From Embleya hyalina (GTDB lineage Bacteria; Actinomycetota; Actinomycetes; Streptomycetales; Streptomycetaceae), in contig NZ_BIFH01000016.1 in assembly GCF_003967355.1 (NCBI RefSeq), forward strand, positions 248,001-312,000: DNA of 64,000 nucleotides, written 5' to 3'. Positions 49,595 through 58,648 of this stretch are shown piece by piece (positions within the stretch are counted from its first letter, which is position 1; every line of letters begins with the position of its first letter). The translations under genes were made by a program, and so were the position numbers. The notes beneath the pieces were generated by a model. It made no database searches. It worked only from the letters and a program-made list of their open reading frames with translations, and was not told where the DNA came from.

Positions 49595-52500
49595 CTAGCA
49601 GGTGGGGAGCTCGTATCCCTGGCCGAAGTCGCGGAGGAGGCGGGCGACGGCCCGGCGGGCGTAGGAGGTCGAGACGGTGAGGTCGCCGGCGGGGAGGGCG
49701 CGCAGGATCGCGGCGGCCTCGGGGCGGAAGCGTGGGCTGAGCATGCCGAGGGCGGTCGCGGCGCGGCGGGTGGCGACGGGGGGTGTGGCGGGGGCGGCCG
49801 GGATACGACGGAGGTGTTCGGCGGCTTCGTCGAGGAAGCGTGGGCTGAGGGTGCCGAGCAGGCGGGCCGCGCGGGTGCGGGTGTAGGGGGTGGCGTCGGG
49901 GGCGGCGAGGACGGCGCGAAGGGTGGTGGCGATGTCGGGGAGGGATTGGCGGCTGAGCTTGAACAGCCTGCGGGCCACCGTGATCTGCTCGTCGGGGCGG
50001 GTGTCGGTGGAGGTGAGCAGGAGTTGCAGTGTGGTGACGCCCTCGGCTTGGAAGCCCTGCCCGAGATCGGCGAGTTTCGCCGCCGCCTTGGCCCGTGCGG
50101 ACGAGGTGAGGTCGGGCGCGGCGAGGATGGCGCGGAGGTGGTCGGCGCCTTCGTGGACGTAGCCGCGGCCGAGCCGGCCGAGTGTGTGGGCGGCGAGGGT
50201 TCGGGCGAGGGAGGCGGCGGAGGGGTCGGTGAGGATGGTGCGGAGGGTTTGGGCCAGTTCGTCTCTGCGGGCGGTGCCGACCACGTGCAGAGCATGGGCC
50301 GCCCGGCATCGCTCGGTCGGGTCGATGTCGGGTGCCGTGATGATGCTCCAGAGCGCGTCGGAGGCTTCGTCGAGGTAGCCGGCGCCGAAGTCGCCGAGGT
50401 TGCGCGCGGCCACCCGACGCAGGACGGGCTGCGTGGCGGGGTCCCGGAGGATGTCCCGCGTCGACGAAACCGCGTCGCTCGTGCAGGCGGGCGAGATCAT
50501 GACGACAACCCTGGCGACGGCGATGCGGGTGTGCGCGGACAGACCGGGTGTGTGCAGCAGGGCTCGACTCGTGGCCGCGGCCTCTTCGGTGTAGCCCTGA
50601 CCGAACGTGGCGAGAAGCTGGACGGCGAATGCCCGGTCGACCGGTCGGATCGTTCGGCAAGCGGCCATCTCGCGCAGTGTGTTCGCCGCCAACGCTTCGT
50701 CGTCCGGATCTCGATCGGACAGGTCTGTGGCGGCCCAGGCGCGTGTTTCCGGGTCGGCGTCGGGAGCCGAGAGCAGGTCCCGAAGCGCGGCCGTGGACTC
50801 CGCCATGTAGCGCACATGGCGATAGCCCAGGATCTGCGCGGCCTCACGCCTGCTCCCGGCGTCCGCGTCCGATGCGTACAGGGTGGCGCGAAGGACCTCT
50901 GCCACCTCGTCGGTGCCGCCCCCGAGGGTGTGCAGGGTGCGCGCCGTTTCCGCCCGATGCCGGAGGGCGGTGTCGGGGTTGCTCAGCATGCTTCGGAGCC
51001 GGCTCGCCATGGAGTCGAGGTCGTCGGGCGCGAGGGGTATCAGCATGATGGCGATGTGGTTGCGGTACGACGGGGAGATGTTCGGGTCGTCGAACATTCG
51101 AGTGAGGGTGTCGATGGCCTCGGGGATATGGATCGCGTCGAGGCCCGACAGGCACCGAGGGATTTCCATGCGTTCCCAGGGCCCGGCGTCGGGCGCCGTC
51201 AGGACCTCGCGCAGTTCTCGAGCGGCCGCCGGCACGAACGTGGGTCCGAGTCGGGCCAGGTGTTCCGCCGCGATTCTGCGGTCCGCCGCCGTCACATCGG
51301 TGGCGGCGAGCGTTGCTTGCAGGTATGTCGCCGCCTCCGTCACATGGTCGGGACCGAAGTGCCCCAATGTGGCGGCGGCGTTGATTCGCTTGCTCGCGGC
51401 CGACGTCGGCGCGGTGAGTACGCGGCGAATGACCTCGGCGGCCTCGGCGAGTCGGCTCGGGTCCAGTCGGGTCAGCGATTGCGCGACACCACAGCGCCGG
51501 ACGGTATCCACTGTGGGCAATGCCAGGAGTCGGAGCAGGGCGTCGATGCTCTCGTTTGCGTGGACGGGGGCAAGTTCCGCCAGTGCCATGGCCGTTTCCG
51601 CCACGTTGTCGTCGCTGATGTTCCGCGCCGCCAGGTCCGCGCGCAGTAGTTGCGCCGCCTCCAGGGTTTGACCCGGGCCGAGGCCGGCCAGGGACCGTAT
51701 GGCCTGCCTGTGCACATACACATTGGTGTTGGGCGCGACGATGAGGGCGCGGAGGACATCCGCGGCTTCCCCGGTATACGCGGGACCGAGTGCCGCCAAC
51801 TGCTCTGCGGCGAAGATGCGATCGTAGGGCGAGTTGTGTGACCCGGTTTGGACCTCGCGCAATGCCTTCGCGGCTTCCGGCCCGTGTGTGGGATCGATCT
51901 CGGCCAGCGCTCGTGCGGCCCGAGCACATTCGTGGCCGGTCGAGGTGGCGTCGGCGAGGACGGTCCGAAGCGCGGTGACGGCGGCGTCCTTGTGTTCCGG
52001 CGCCAGCGAGGCCAGTCCACTGGCGGCGTCGATCACGTTTGCGGCTGTGGCGTCATCCGAGCGGAGCGCGGTCCACAATGCTTCGGTGGCCTCCGCGACA
52101 TGCGCGGAACCACAGGCGGCCAGCGCGCGCATGGCCGAGATACGTGTGTCGAGGGAGATGCCCTCCCGGTCGAGTACGCCCCGCAGGATGTCGATTGCCA
52201 TGGTGGTGTCGTGGGACGTCAGGGACTGCGCCAGCCGAACGCGGACATCGTGCTTCCGGTAGCGACTCCCCAGGAAGTCGAACAGTGTTCGACGCACGGC
52301 GGGTTCCCCGAGCAGTGCCGCCGCGTTCGAGGCCGCACGTCGCAGTTCCTCGTCGCTCGATTCCCGCGCCAACGTCGACATCAGGTTCGCCGCGAACGAC
52401 TCCGCGTGCCGATTCGCCGCCGGCACGCCCCGGGCCAGGAGTTCGCCGGCCAACGCCGCGAAGTCGCCGGTGCCGCGACCCAGCCAGTCCAGGATCGCGT

Positions 52501-54778
52501 CGCCCGTGCCGTACCGGTGGGCGTGGTGGGCCAGGATCGCGTGGGCGAACAGGTCGCCGTGGACGGCTCGGTGCACCGTGTGGGTCCAGTCCGGGGCCGC
52601 CGGGTCGAAGTGGGGCGGCAGTCGGTCGGCGCGGACGTCGGCGGCCAGGTGTTCGGCGAAGCTGTAGTGGGTGAAGCGCAGGAAGTCGTGGTGATGGGTG
52701 AAGACGCCGACCGTGCCGAGCACCGACGCGACGAGCCTGGGCCACTCCGGGACGCCTCGGCGCGTGGCCCGGCAGTCGTGTTCGTCGAGCCAGTCCAGGG
52801 CCAGGTCGAGGAGGGGGCGGGTGCCGGCCGTCGGGTCGGTGACCACCGTGACGGCCAGGTGTTCGACGAGTTCGGGGCGGTGGTCGAACAGGAAGGCGAC
52901 GCTGGATCGATGTACGGCGGGGCGTAGCGTCCAGCGTTGCAGCACGGTTTGTTGCTGCTCGTGCATCTCCTCCAGGTGTGCGTCGGTCAGGAGGGTGAAG
53001 TAGTCGCAGTAGAGGGTGAATCGGTTGCTCGGCAGCGGCGTGGTCGGGTGCTTGCGGTAGACGAGCGCCGCCACCGTCGCCAGCAGCGGCACGCGGACCA
53101 GGTCGCGGACGCCGGCGGCCTCGGTCTGGCGCAGGAAGCCGGCCGCCAGGGTCGGCCCGTCGGGATGGTCGCGGAACCAGCGGTGGGCGAATTCGCGCAG
53201 CTGCTCGCGGTCGAACGGCTCCAGCGTGTAGGTCCCCGTCGCCGCGTGTTGGAGCGGGGCCAGTTCGTCGTTGGGCAGCGGCCTGGTGGTGATCAGCAGT
53301 CGGAAACGGCCGTCGGGGTTGCGGACCCGACCCGCCAACTCGGCGACCAGGCCGCGCCGTCGCTCGGGATCGGTGATCTCGTCCAGGCCGTCGACGATCA
53401 GCAGGCACGTGGTGTTCTCGGGCAGGTGGTCGAGCAGGTCGTCCGGGAGGGCGTAGTCGAGGTGTGGCGCCAGTTCGGCGGAGAGGATCCGGACCAGGCG
53501 CGGGATCAGCGCGCTGCGCCCGGCGGCCAGGCGTCCGGCGGTCACGCGCAGGGGCAACAGCCGTTCGCCGTCGGTGCCCTGGGCATCTCCCGACTCGTAG
53601 GCGAGGGCCAGGGACGCGGCCAGTTGCAGGCTCAGGGTGGACTTGCCCTGGCCCGCGCCGCCGGTGATCAGGACGTGGCGGTGCCGTCCGAGCGTGTCCT
53701 CGGCGGCCCGGGCGGGGGCGATCGCGGTTCCGCTCGGCTCGGTTGATACGAAGTGCCTTTGGTGGTGCTCCTCTTCGCGCGGGTTCCGGCGGGGATCCCG
53801 GATGCGGTCGAGGGGTTGCCGGGTGGGTGCGGTCGGGGCGCTGCGGGCCTGTTGCCGGACGTAGACGGTGGCGAGTCCGTCGAGTGGCGCGTCGTAGAGG
53901 CGGTAGGTGAAGTTGCGCGCGGCGATGGTCTGCGCGTGCAGCAAGTCCCGTAAGTGGGCGGGTAGTCGGGGAGCCGCGGCGGCCGCCGAGGGGTGGCGGT
54001 TCCAGCCCAGTACGATCCGGGCGCCCTGATCCTCGTTGCGCTGTCGGGGCCGGGGGAAGCCCAGTTCGGGCAGGGTCCGGTGCAGGTGGGCGTGCACCGT
54101 GGCCAGGTCGAGGGTCTTCGGGCCGCCCGGGACGCCGTTTTCGAGGACGTCGATCAACTGCCCGGTGAAGGCCGTGTATTGCCCGCCCACCGGGGCGATC
54201 GCCTGCCGGGTCGCCGAGGCGGCGGCCAGCACGTAGCTGCCCTCCACCCGGGACAGCTCGGTCAGCCGCACGTCGTCGGGACCCATCGCCCCGGCCAGGG
54301 CCCGGCCGGCGAAGCAGCAGTCCAGGAGTACCGCCTTGGCGGGGACTCGGCGGGCCGCGCGCAGCACGTCGCGGATCTCCTGGAACGGCAGTGCCGTGTA
54401 GGGCCGTTCGGGGCGGCAGCGGGGGAGGGACAGCAGCAGGTCCTCGGTGTCCGGGGAGACCAGGCCGTGGCCCGCGTAGTACAGCAGGACCAGGTCGGTC
54501 GCGGCGGCCGTGGCGTCGGTGAGCGCGTCCAGGACCAGGTCGCGGTGGTCCGGCTGCTCGATCACGACACAGTTCTCGGCCGGCAGGCCCCAGACCTCCG
54601 GATCGGTCAGCAATTCGCGCAGCCGGGACAGATTGCGGGCCACGGCCGGCAACGGGGCCAGGTGTTCGAAGGTGTGTGCGCCGACCAGGACCACCCGGGA
54701 TCCCCGCGGGTCGTGCGGTGCGCTGCTCATGTCTAACGGGCCCGGGACGGCGGGTCGTCGCTCGGCACCTGCATCCAT
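49595..54778 (-). CDS. Caspase-like protease - NACHT ATPase - HEAT repeat protein (STAND type)
   Basis: 1727 residues (ATG at 54778; a second ATG at 54730 fits homologue starts and neither has a good ribosome-binding site). Residues about 28-255 are a caspase-like (C14) domain: His104 in LLYYAGHG and the Cys154/155 pair in LLDCCFAG. A linker leads to a NACHT ATPase: Walker A GGAGQGKST (Lys379), Walker B LLIVDGLDE (Asp463), sensor LLITTRP. A helical region follows, then from about residue 855 to the end some 24 repeats of about 36 residues (RxxAAxxLAxLGPxxxxEAAxxLRxxL), HEAT-like. Such proteins sense invaders by repeats, oligomerise by NACHT and kill by protease activity; the trigger is unknown. 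Confidence 0.9.
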   Translation of the reverse strand: MDAGAERRPAVPGPLDMSSAPHDPRGSRVVLVGAHTFEHLAPLPAVARNLSRLRELLTDPEVWGLPAENCVVIEQPDHRDLVLDALTDATAAATDLVLLYYAGHGLVSPDTEDLLLSLPRCRPERPYTALPFQEIRDVLRAARRVPAKAVLLDCCFAGRALAGAMGPDDVRLTELSRVEGSYVLAAASATRQAIAPVGGQYTAFTGQLIDVLENGVPGGPKTLDLATVHAHLHRTLPELGFPRPRQRNEDQGARIVLGWNRHPSAAAAAPRLPAHLRDLLHAQTIAARNFTYRLYDAPLDGLATVYVRQQARSAPTAPTRQPLDRIRDPRRNPREEEHHQRHFVSTEPSGTAIAPARAAEDTLGRHRHVLITGGAGQGKSTLSLQLAASLALAYESGDAQGTDGERLLPLRVTAGRLAAGRSALIPRLVRILSAELAPHLDYALPDDLLDHLPENTTCLLIVDGLDEITDPERRRGLVAELAGRVRNPDGRFRLLITTRPLPNDELAPLQHAATGTYTLEPFDREQLREFAHRWFRDHPDGPTLAAGFLRQTEAAGVRDLVRVPLLATVAALVYRKHPTTPLPSNRFTLYCDYFTLLTDAHLEEMHEQQQTVLQRWTLRPAVHRSSVAFLFDHRPELVEHLAVTVVTDPTAGTRPLLDLALDWLDEHDCRATRRGVPEWPRLVASVLGTVGVFTHHHDFLRFTHYSFAEHLAADVRADRLPPHFDPAAPDWTHTVHRAVHGDLFAHAILAHHAHRYGTGDAILDWLGRGTGDFAALAGELLARGVPAANRHAESFAANLMSTLARESSDEELRRAASNAAALLGEPAVRRTLFDFLGSRYRKHDVRVRLAQSLTSHDTTMAIDILRGVLDREGISLDTRISAMRALAACGSAHVAEATEALWTALRSDDATAANVIDAASGLASLAPEHKDAAVTALRTVLADATSTGHECARAARALAEIDPTHGPEAAKALREVQTGSHNSPYDRIFAAEQLAALGPAYTGEAADVLRALIVAPNTNVYVHRQAIRSLAGLGPGQTLEAAQLLRADLAARNISDDNVAETAMALAELAPVHANESIDALLRLLALPTVDTVRRCGVAQSLTRLDPSRLAEAAEVIRRVLTAPTSAASKRINAAATLGHFGPDHVTEAATYLQATLAATDVTAADRRIAAEHLARLGPTFVPAAARELREVLTAPDAGPWERMEIPRCLSGLDAIHIPEAIDTLTRMFDDPNISPSYRNHIAIMLIPLAPDDLDSMASRLRSMLSNPDTALRHRAETARTLHTLGGGTDEVAEVLRATLYASDADAGSRREAAQILGYRHVRYMAESTAALRDLLSAPDADPETRAWAATDLSDRDPDDEALAANTLREMAACRTIRPVDRAFAVQLLATFGQGYTEEAAATSRALLHTPGLSAHTRIAVARVVVMISPACTSDAVSSTRDILRDPATQPVLRRVAARNLGDFGAGYLDEASDALWSIITAPDIDPTERCRAAHALHVVGTARRDELAQTLRTILTDPSAASLARTLAAHTLGRLGRGYVHEGADHLRAILAAPDLTSSARAKAAAKLADLGQGFQAEGVTTLQLLLTSTDTRPDEQITVARRLFKLSRQSLPDIATTLRAVLAAPDATPYTRTRAARLLGTLSPRFLDEAAEHLRRIPAAPATPPVATRRAATALGMLSPRFRPEAAAILRALPAGDLTVSTSYARRAVARLLRDFGQGYELPTC

Positions 54779-54937
54779 CCCCCTCGACCGGCCGGGTGGT
54801 TCAGCCTAATGGGTGGAGTCGACGGGGTGGGGCGAAACGGTGGGGTCGGGGCGTGGACCTGCGGGCGGTCGGTGCGGGGTGGAATCGGCGGTAGCCTGCC
54901 GAGCGCATTGTCGAGGTTCGACGCGGAGGTTTGCGGA

Positions 54938-55231
54938 GTGGGCAAGGCGGCGGAGCAGGGGGCAGCGGTGGAGGCGGAGACCGACGCGGCGGAGCGGGCC
55001 CGGGTGGCGCTGCTCGACGCGGTGGCCCGGATGGCCGGTCAGGCGGGCAAGGAGGCGGTGAGCGTCAAGGAGCTGGAACAGCTCGCGCGCACCTACGCGA
55101 TCGTGGTGGGACCGGGCTCGGGAGCGGCGTCGCCGGCCGAGATCGCGGGCGGTACGGACCCGGCGATGGCGGAGACCCTACCGATCGTGCCGGTGGCGCG
55201 GCACCGTGGGGACGGTCGGGAACCGTCGTAG
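54938..55231 (+). CDS. Small hypothetical protein divergent from the caspase-NACHT gene
   Basis: 97 residues from the GTG at 54938 (GGAGG nine bases before). One predicted helical region (AETDAAERARVALLDAVARMAGQAGKEAVSVKELEQLARTYAIVVGP) and a short disordered tail. No family recognised. It shares a 159-base divergent promoter with the conflict-type gene, so it may be a helper or immunity partner, or unrelated. Confidence 0.5.
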   Translation: MGKAAEQGAAVEAETDAAERARVALLDAVARMAGQAGKEAVSVKELEQLARTYAIVVGPGSGAASPAEIAGGTDPAMAETLPIVPVARHRGDGREPS

Positions 55232-55493
55232 TACGCGGTGTCGGCGGGGCGGTCGGCTCGACCGGCGGCTCCGCCGCACCACTCGGGCGGCTGAGCGGGG
55301 TCGTCCCGGGCGAGTGAGGGTTTGTCGCCCGAGTGGGTGAAACCTCGGGCGGGTGGGGGCGCGCCTGTCGCGGATCCGTCCCGAAGGCGCTGCGGGCCGG
55401 TCACAGGCCGGGGCGGGGGCGTGACATCGGTTCGACGCTTTTCGTTGACTCAACCGAACGTTTGCAGCAGCAAGCGGGCTCTCGCCCCCGTTC

Positions 55494-56129
55494 GTGTTGG
55501 AGGCCGTCGTGTGTGGTTCCCAGGTGCCCGGACCCCGCCCGCTCGAAGCGTCCACCTGGCCCGAACGGTACGCGGAGCCGCACCAGGACGCGTCCTGCGC
55601 GATGTGCGAAAAGGACTTCGCCGCACCCGACATCGGCTGGGGCCTGCTGCTCAGGCGCGGCGTCTACGGCAACGCCTACCTGTGGCGCTCGGGGCGGGTA
55701 CGGGGGTACGTCGTCGTGATGTGGACCGGCGGCCACGTCGCACGCCTGACCGATCTGACCGCACGTCAGCTCGCCGGGTTCATGACCGAGGTGACCTCGG
55801 CGGGGCGGGCGATCGAGGCGCACTACCGGCCGATGCCCGGGCTCAACGTATCCCTCCTCGAGAACGACATCCCGCACCTGCACGCACACCTGATCCCCCG
55901 TCACCCCACCGCCCCGACCCCCGACCGCCCACCCGCCTTCGCCCACCTCGACCGCGACCGACAGGACGAGACCCACATCCAGGCGGACGCGGCGGCGTTG
56001 CGAGCCCTGCTGGCCGACCCGGGGGCGACGGAGGCGGTGGTGGGGGACACGCTCCCGCCGTCGGGCGGGAGCGGTTCGCGGGACGCGGGTCGGGCGGGCG
56101 ACGAGGGCTCCGAGGAGGCCGTCGTGTGA
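55494..56129 (+). CDS. HIT family hydrolase
   Basis: 211 residues. The HIT motif HLHAHLIPRHP (residues about 127-137) is intact, preceded by NVSLLENDIP as in Fhit/HINT enzymes. N-terminal CAMCEKD gives a possible Zn pair. The C-terminal part has LDRDRQDETHIQADAAALRALL and an acidic tail. HIT enzymes cleave nucleoside phosphoramidates or dinucleotides. Start GTG 55494 is uncertain; another GTG is at 55509. A GTTGACTCAAC palindrome at 55444-55454 lies in the 262-base gap before it, which otherwise looks empty. Confidence 0.85.
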   Translation: MLEAVVCGSQVPGPRPLEASTWPERYAEPHQDASCAMCEKDFAAPDIGWGLLLRRGVYGNAYLWRSGRVRGYVVVMWTGGHVARLTDLTARQLAGFMTEVTSAGRAIEAHYRPMPGLNVSLLENDIPHLHAHLIPRHPTAPTPDRPPAFAHLDRDRQDETHIQADAAALRALLADPGATEAVVGDTLPPSGGSGSRDAGRAGDEGSEEAVV

Positions 56130-56243
56130 GGCGATCGCCGGGGCGGGCGGGTTCGTTGCCGGCCGCGCCGTTGCCCGCCGGGGCGTGGCAGGGTGGCGGG
56201 ATAACCCGTTGGTGGTCCCGGCCCCGGCTGGGATGATCGGCGG

Positions 56244-57230
56244 ATGTCCGCACCCGCCTCCGCGTTCGAGCCGCCGTCCACCGCGTCCGGGATGCCCGTG
56301 CCGACGGAGCGGGTGGTGCGGAGCCTGGTCGACGCGGTGTTGGGTCGGGACGCGGGGCGACTCGTGCGGCCGATCGACGAGGGCGGGGAGCACTCCTCGT
56401 GGTGGGTCGGGTCGGATCACGTTCTCCGGTTGGCCCAAGACGCCGACACGTCCGACCGGCAGCGTCGCGAGATCGCCCTGCGCGACCTGCTGCGTCCCGT
56501 GGTCGGCGTCGCGCTGCCCGCGAGCGTGGCCGCCGGCGAGTGGGCGGACGGGCTCGCCTACTCCGTCGACACCCGCATCCCCGGCACCTCCGCCGAACTG
56601 CGTCGGGTCTCGCGGCGGGGCGAGGTCGGCCTGGCACGGATGTTGGCCGGCCTGGCCCGGGTCACCGAGGCGGACGCGGTCGGCGTCGGTCTGCCCGTGG
56701 TCGCGCCCCGGTCGATGGCCGAACTGCGCGCGCCGGCCGAGGCGGCGGCGCGACGACTCACCACCGACGGCGAGTTCGACGGGACACCGCTGCGCGGCCC
56801 GAGCGCGGATCCCGTGTCGAGCGTCGTCGTGCACGCGGATCTCAAGGGCGAGCACCTGATGGTCGGCAGCGGCGGTCGGGTGCGCGGGGTGCTGGACTGG
56901 ACGGACGCGGTGGTCGGCGATCCCGCCGAGGACATCGCCGGATTGGCCATCGCGGTGGGCGCCGCGGCCGCCGTCCGGGTGGCCGCGGGGGCCGGATACG
57001 GCCCCCGGTCGTGGGCCCGGGGGCTCGCACTCGCCCGCCACGACACGCTGATCCGCCTCGCGGACCGCCTGTACGGCACGGACGACAGCCCCATCCCCCT
57101 GCTGCGCGCGCAACGGGACCGCGCCTGGCAACCCTCCGCCCTCGACCGGGTCCCCGAGCCGCCGGGCCCGGAAGCGGGCCGGGCGGCGGACCGGTGGCCA
57201 TGGCCGACGGTCGCCCATCGGCGCGGCTGA
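56244..57230 (+). CDS. Aminoglycoside phosphotransferase-fold (APH) protein
   Basis: 328 residues. Protein-kinase-like fold: EGGEHSSWWVGSDHVLRLAQ (nucleotide loop), the Brenner motif VVHADLKGEHLMV (catalytic Asp; the usual Asn is replaced by His) and GVLDWTDAVVGDPAEDIAGLA with the metal-binding Asp. Such enzymes phosphorylate antibiotics or small metabolites; most chromosomal members are uncharacterised, so resistance is not implied. Alone on its strand between the HIT and TetR genes. Confidence 0.85.
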   Translation: MSAPASAFEPPSTASGMPVPTERVVRSLVDAVLGRDAGRLVRPIDEGGEHSSWWVGSDHVLRLAQDADTSDRQRREIALRDLLRPVVGVALPASVAAGEWADGLAYSVDTRIPGTSAELRRVSRRGEVGLARMLAGLARVTEADAVGVGLPVVAPRSMAELRAPAEAAARRLTTDGEFDGTPLRGPSADPVSSVVVHADLKGEHLMVGSGGRVRGVLDWTDAVVGDPAEDIAGLAIAVGAAAAVRVAAGAGYGPRSWARGLALARHDTLIRLADRLYGTDDSPIPLLRAQRDRAWQPSALDRVPEPPGPEAGRAADRWPWPTVAHRRG

Positions 57231-57774
57231 CGCCCGCGGAGCGCAAGGTCGGCGGCCCGGCTCGGCGGCTCGGATCCATGCGTCGTCGAGGCGGATCGAC
57301 GGGGTGTCGCCCAGCGTTCGGCGCAGCACCACCGGGGCCGCGAGGTACGCGACGACCGACGGCGCGTCGGCCGGTCGCGGCGGGGAGCGCGGGACGGAGC
57401 GCCGGGTAGCGCCGGGTGTGGGTCGACGACTCGTCGAAGGAGTCGAGGGCGTGCGGCGGCGCGGGAACGCCGCCGAAACGTGCCGGGTGGTTCTCCTCGG
57501 CCCGGCCGGCCGCGGTGTCGATGCGGTCGACATGCGCCGAGCGGTGCTCGGGAGCCGGACCACAGCCGAACCGCACGAGCGGGCCCCGCGCCTCCCACCG
57601 GCCCCCATGAAGCCGGGTCGAGGACGCCGCGGGATCGTCGTCATACCCTCACCGTTTGCGGCACGGCACGTGGGTGTGGTCGTGCCGGGCGGTCGACGTC
57701 GGTTCGGGTGTCGCGTGGGGCGATGGGTGTCGCGGCGGGCCGGACGTCGCCGGGAACGGCACTAATGTCGACCG
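57231..57774 (-). pseudogene. Possible degraded gene remnant, unidentified
   Basis: No full gene is supported. On the minus strand two neighbouring frames carry coding-like stretches: RFGCGPAPEHRSAHVDRIDT and GVPAPPHALDSFDESSTHT in one, then APSVVAYLAAPVVLRRTL and DTPSIRLDDAWIRAAEPG in another. Codon third positions are G/C rich in both, as in real genes, so a frameshifted relic is possible. The family is not recognised. Confidence 0.25.
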
Positions 57775-57888
57775 GTGCACTCGTCGCGCCCGGGCGGCGA
57801 TCGCGCGCCGCGTACCGCGTACCGCGCCGTACGTCCGACGCTCTCGCCGGGTGCGGACAGCGGATCCTCGACCATGGGAGTTGCCGAC

Positions 57889-58536
57889 GTGAACCCCTCC
57901 GCACATGAGCCGGTCGAGCCGGGCGCAGAGGCATCCTCCGCCGTCGGCTATCGGCGATCCGCCGGGTCGCCGCGGGGGGAGGCTCGGCGGCGGGAGTTGC
58001 TGGATCGGGTCACCGCGGATCTCGCGGCCAATGGGCTCGTGGACTTTTCGCTGCGTCGGGCCGCGCGCGCCGCCGATACCACGCACAAGGTCCTGCTCTA
58101 TCACTTCGACGGCGCCGACGACCTGCTTCGGCAGGCCATTCTGCGGCTGCGCGATCGGCGGATCGATCGCTCCGTCGCCGCCGGGCGGCCCGGTCCCGAT
58201 CGGTTGCCGCTGGCCGAGTGGGTGCGGGTGGTGTGGCCGATCCTGGTCGGAGACGAGGCGCGGGTGCTCGACCAGGCCATCGGACTGGCGATGTACGACC
58301 CCGACCGCTACGCCGAACTCGGTCGCGGGGCGTCCCGGCAGTATCTGCCCACGCTGCTCGCCATCTGTCCCGAACACTGGCCCGAGCAGCGCAAGTTCGA
58401 GGTCGCCGAGATGATCCTCGCGGTGCTTCGGGGGTTTTTGGTGGACGCGCGGACCAGTGGTGACACGGCCGGGGTCGCCGCCGGGTTCGAGGCGCTGATC
58501 CGGGCGCTGGAGCGGGAGGAGGCCGCCGACGAGTGA
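57889..58536 (+). CDS. TetR family transcriptional regulator
   Basis: 215 residues from the GTG at 57889 (GGGAG eight bases upstream; an ATG at 57874 is also possible). DNA-binding part: ARRRELLDRVTADLAANGLVDFSLRRAARAADTTHKVLLYHFDGADDLLRQAILRLRD (residues about 31-88), a TetR_C-like helical domain follows. It precedes the alpha/beta hydrolase gene on the same strand, with a palindrome GAACCACGTGGTTC between, so the hydrolase may be its target. Confidence 0.87.
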   Translation: MNPSAHEPVEPGAEASSAVGYRRSAGSPRGEARRRELLDRVTADLAANGLVDFSLRRAARAADTTHKVLLYHFDGADDLLRQAILRLRDRRIDRSVAAGRPGPDRLPLAEWVRVVWPILVGDEARVLDQAIGLAMYDPDRYAELGRGASRQYLPTLLAICPEHWPEQRKFEVAEMILAVLRGFLVDARTSGDTAGVAAGFEALIRALEREEAADE

Positions 58537-58575
58537 CGGTACACCGGCGTCCGGTGGTTCCCGTGGACAGTTTGC

Positions 58576-58589
58576 GAACCACGTGGTTC
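58576..58589. promoter_or_regulatory. Palindrome between TetR and hydrolase genes
   Basis: GAACCACGTGGTTC, perfect fourteen-base palindrome, followed by ACTTTTTTT. It could be the TetR operator controlling the hydrolase 60 bases downstream, or a terminator hairpin for the TetR transcript (five-base-pair stem, four-base loop, seven T). Confidence 0.6.
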
Positions 58590-58648
58590 ACTTTTTTTGA
58601 AGGCGAACGGTCAACGGTGAACGCCGGGTGCTGCCGGAGGGGGAGACC

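Noticed and set aside
57304-57765. Plus-strand 153-codon frame
   Set aside because: Arg/Gly-rich without a hydrophobic core or family match; the minus strand looks more coding-like here.
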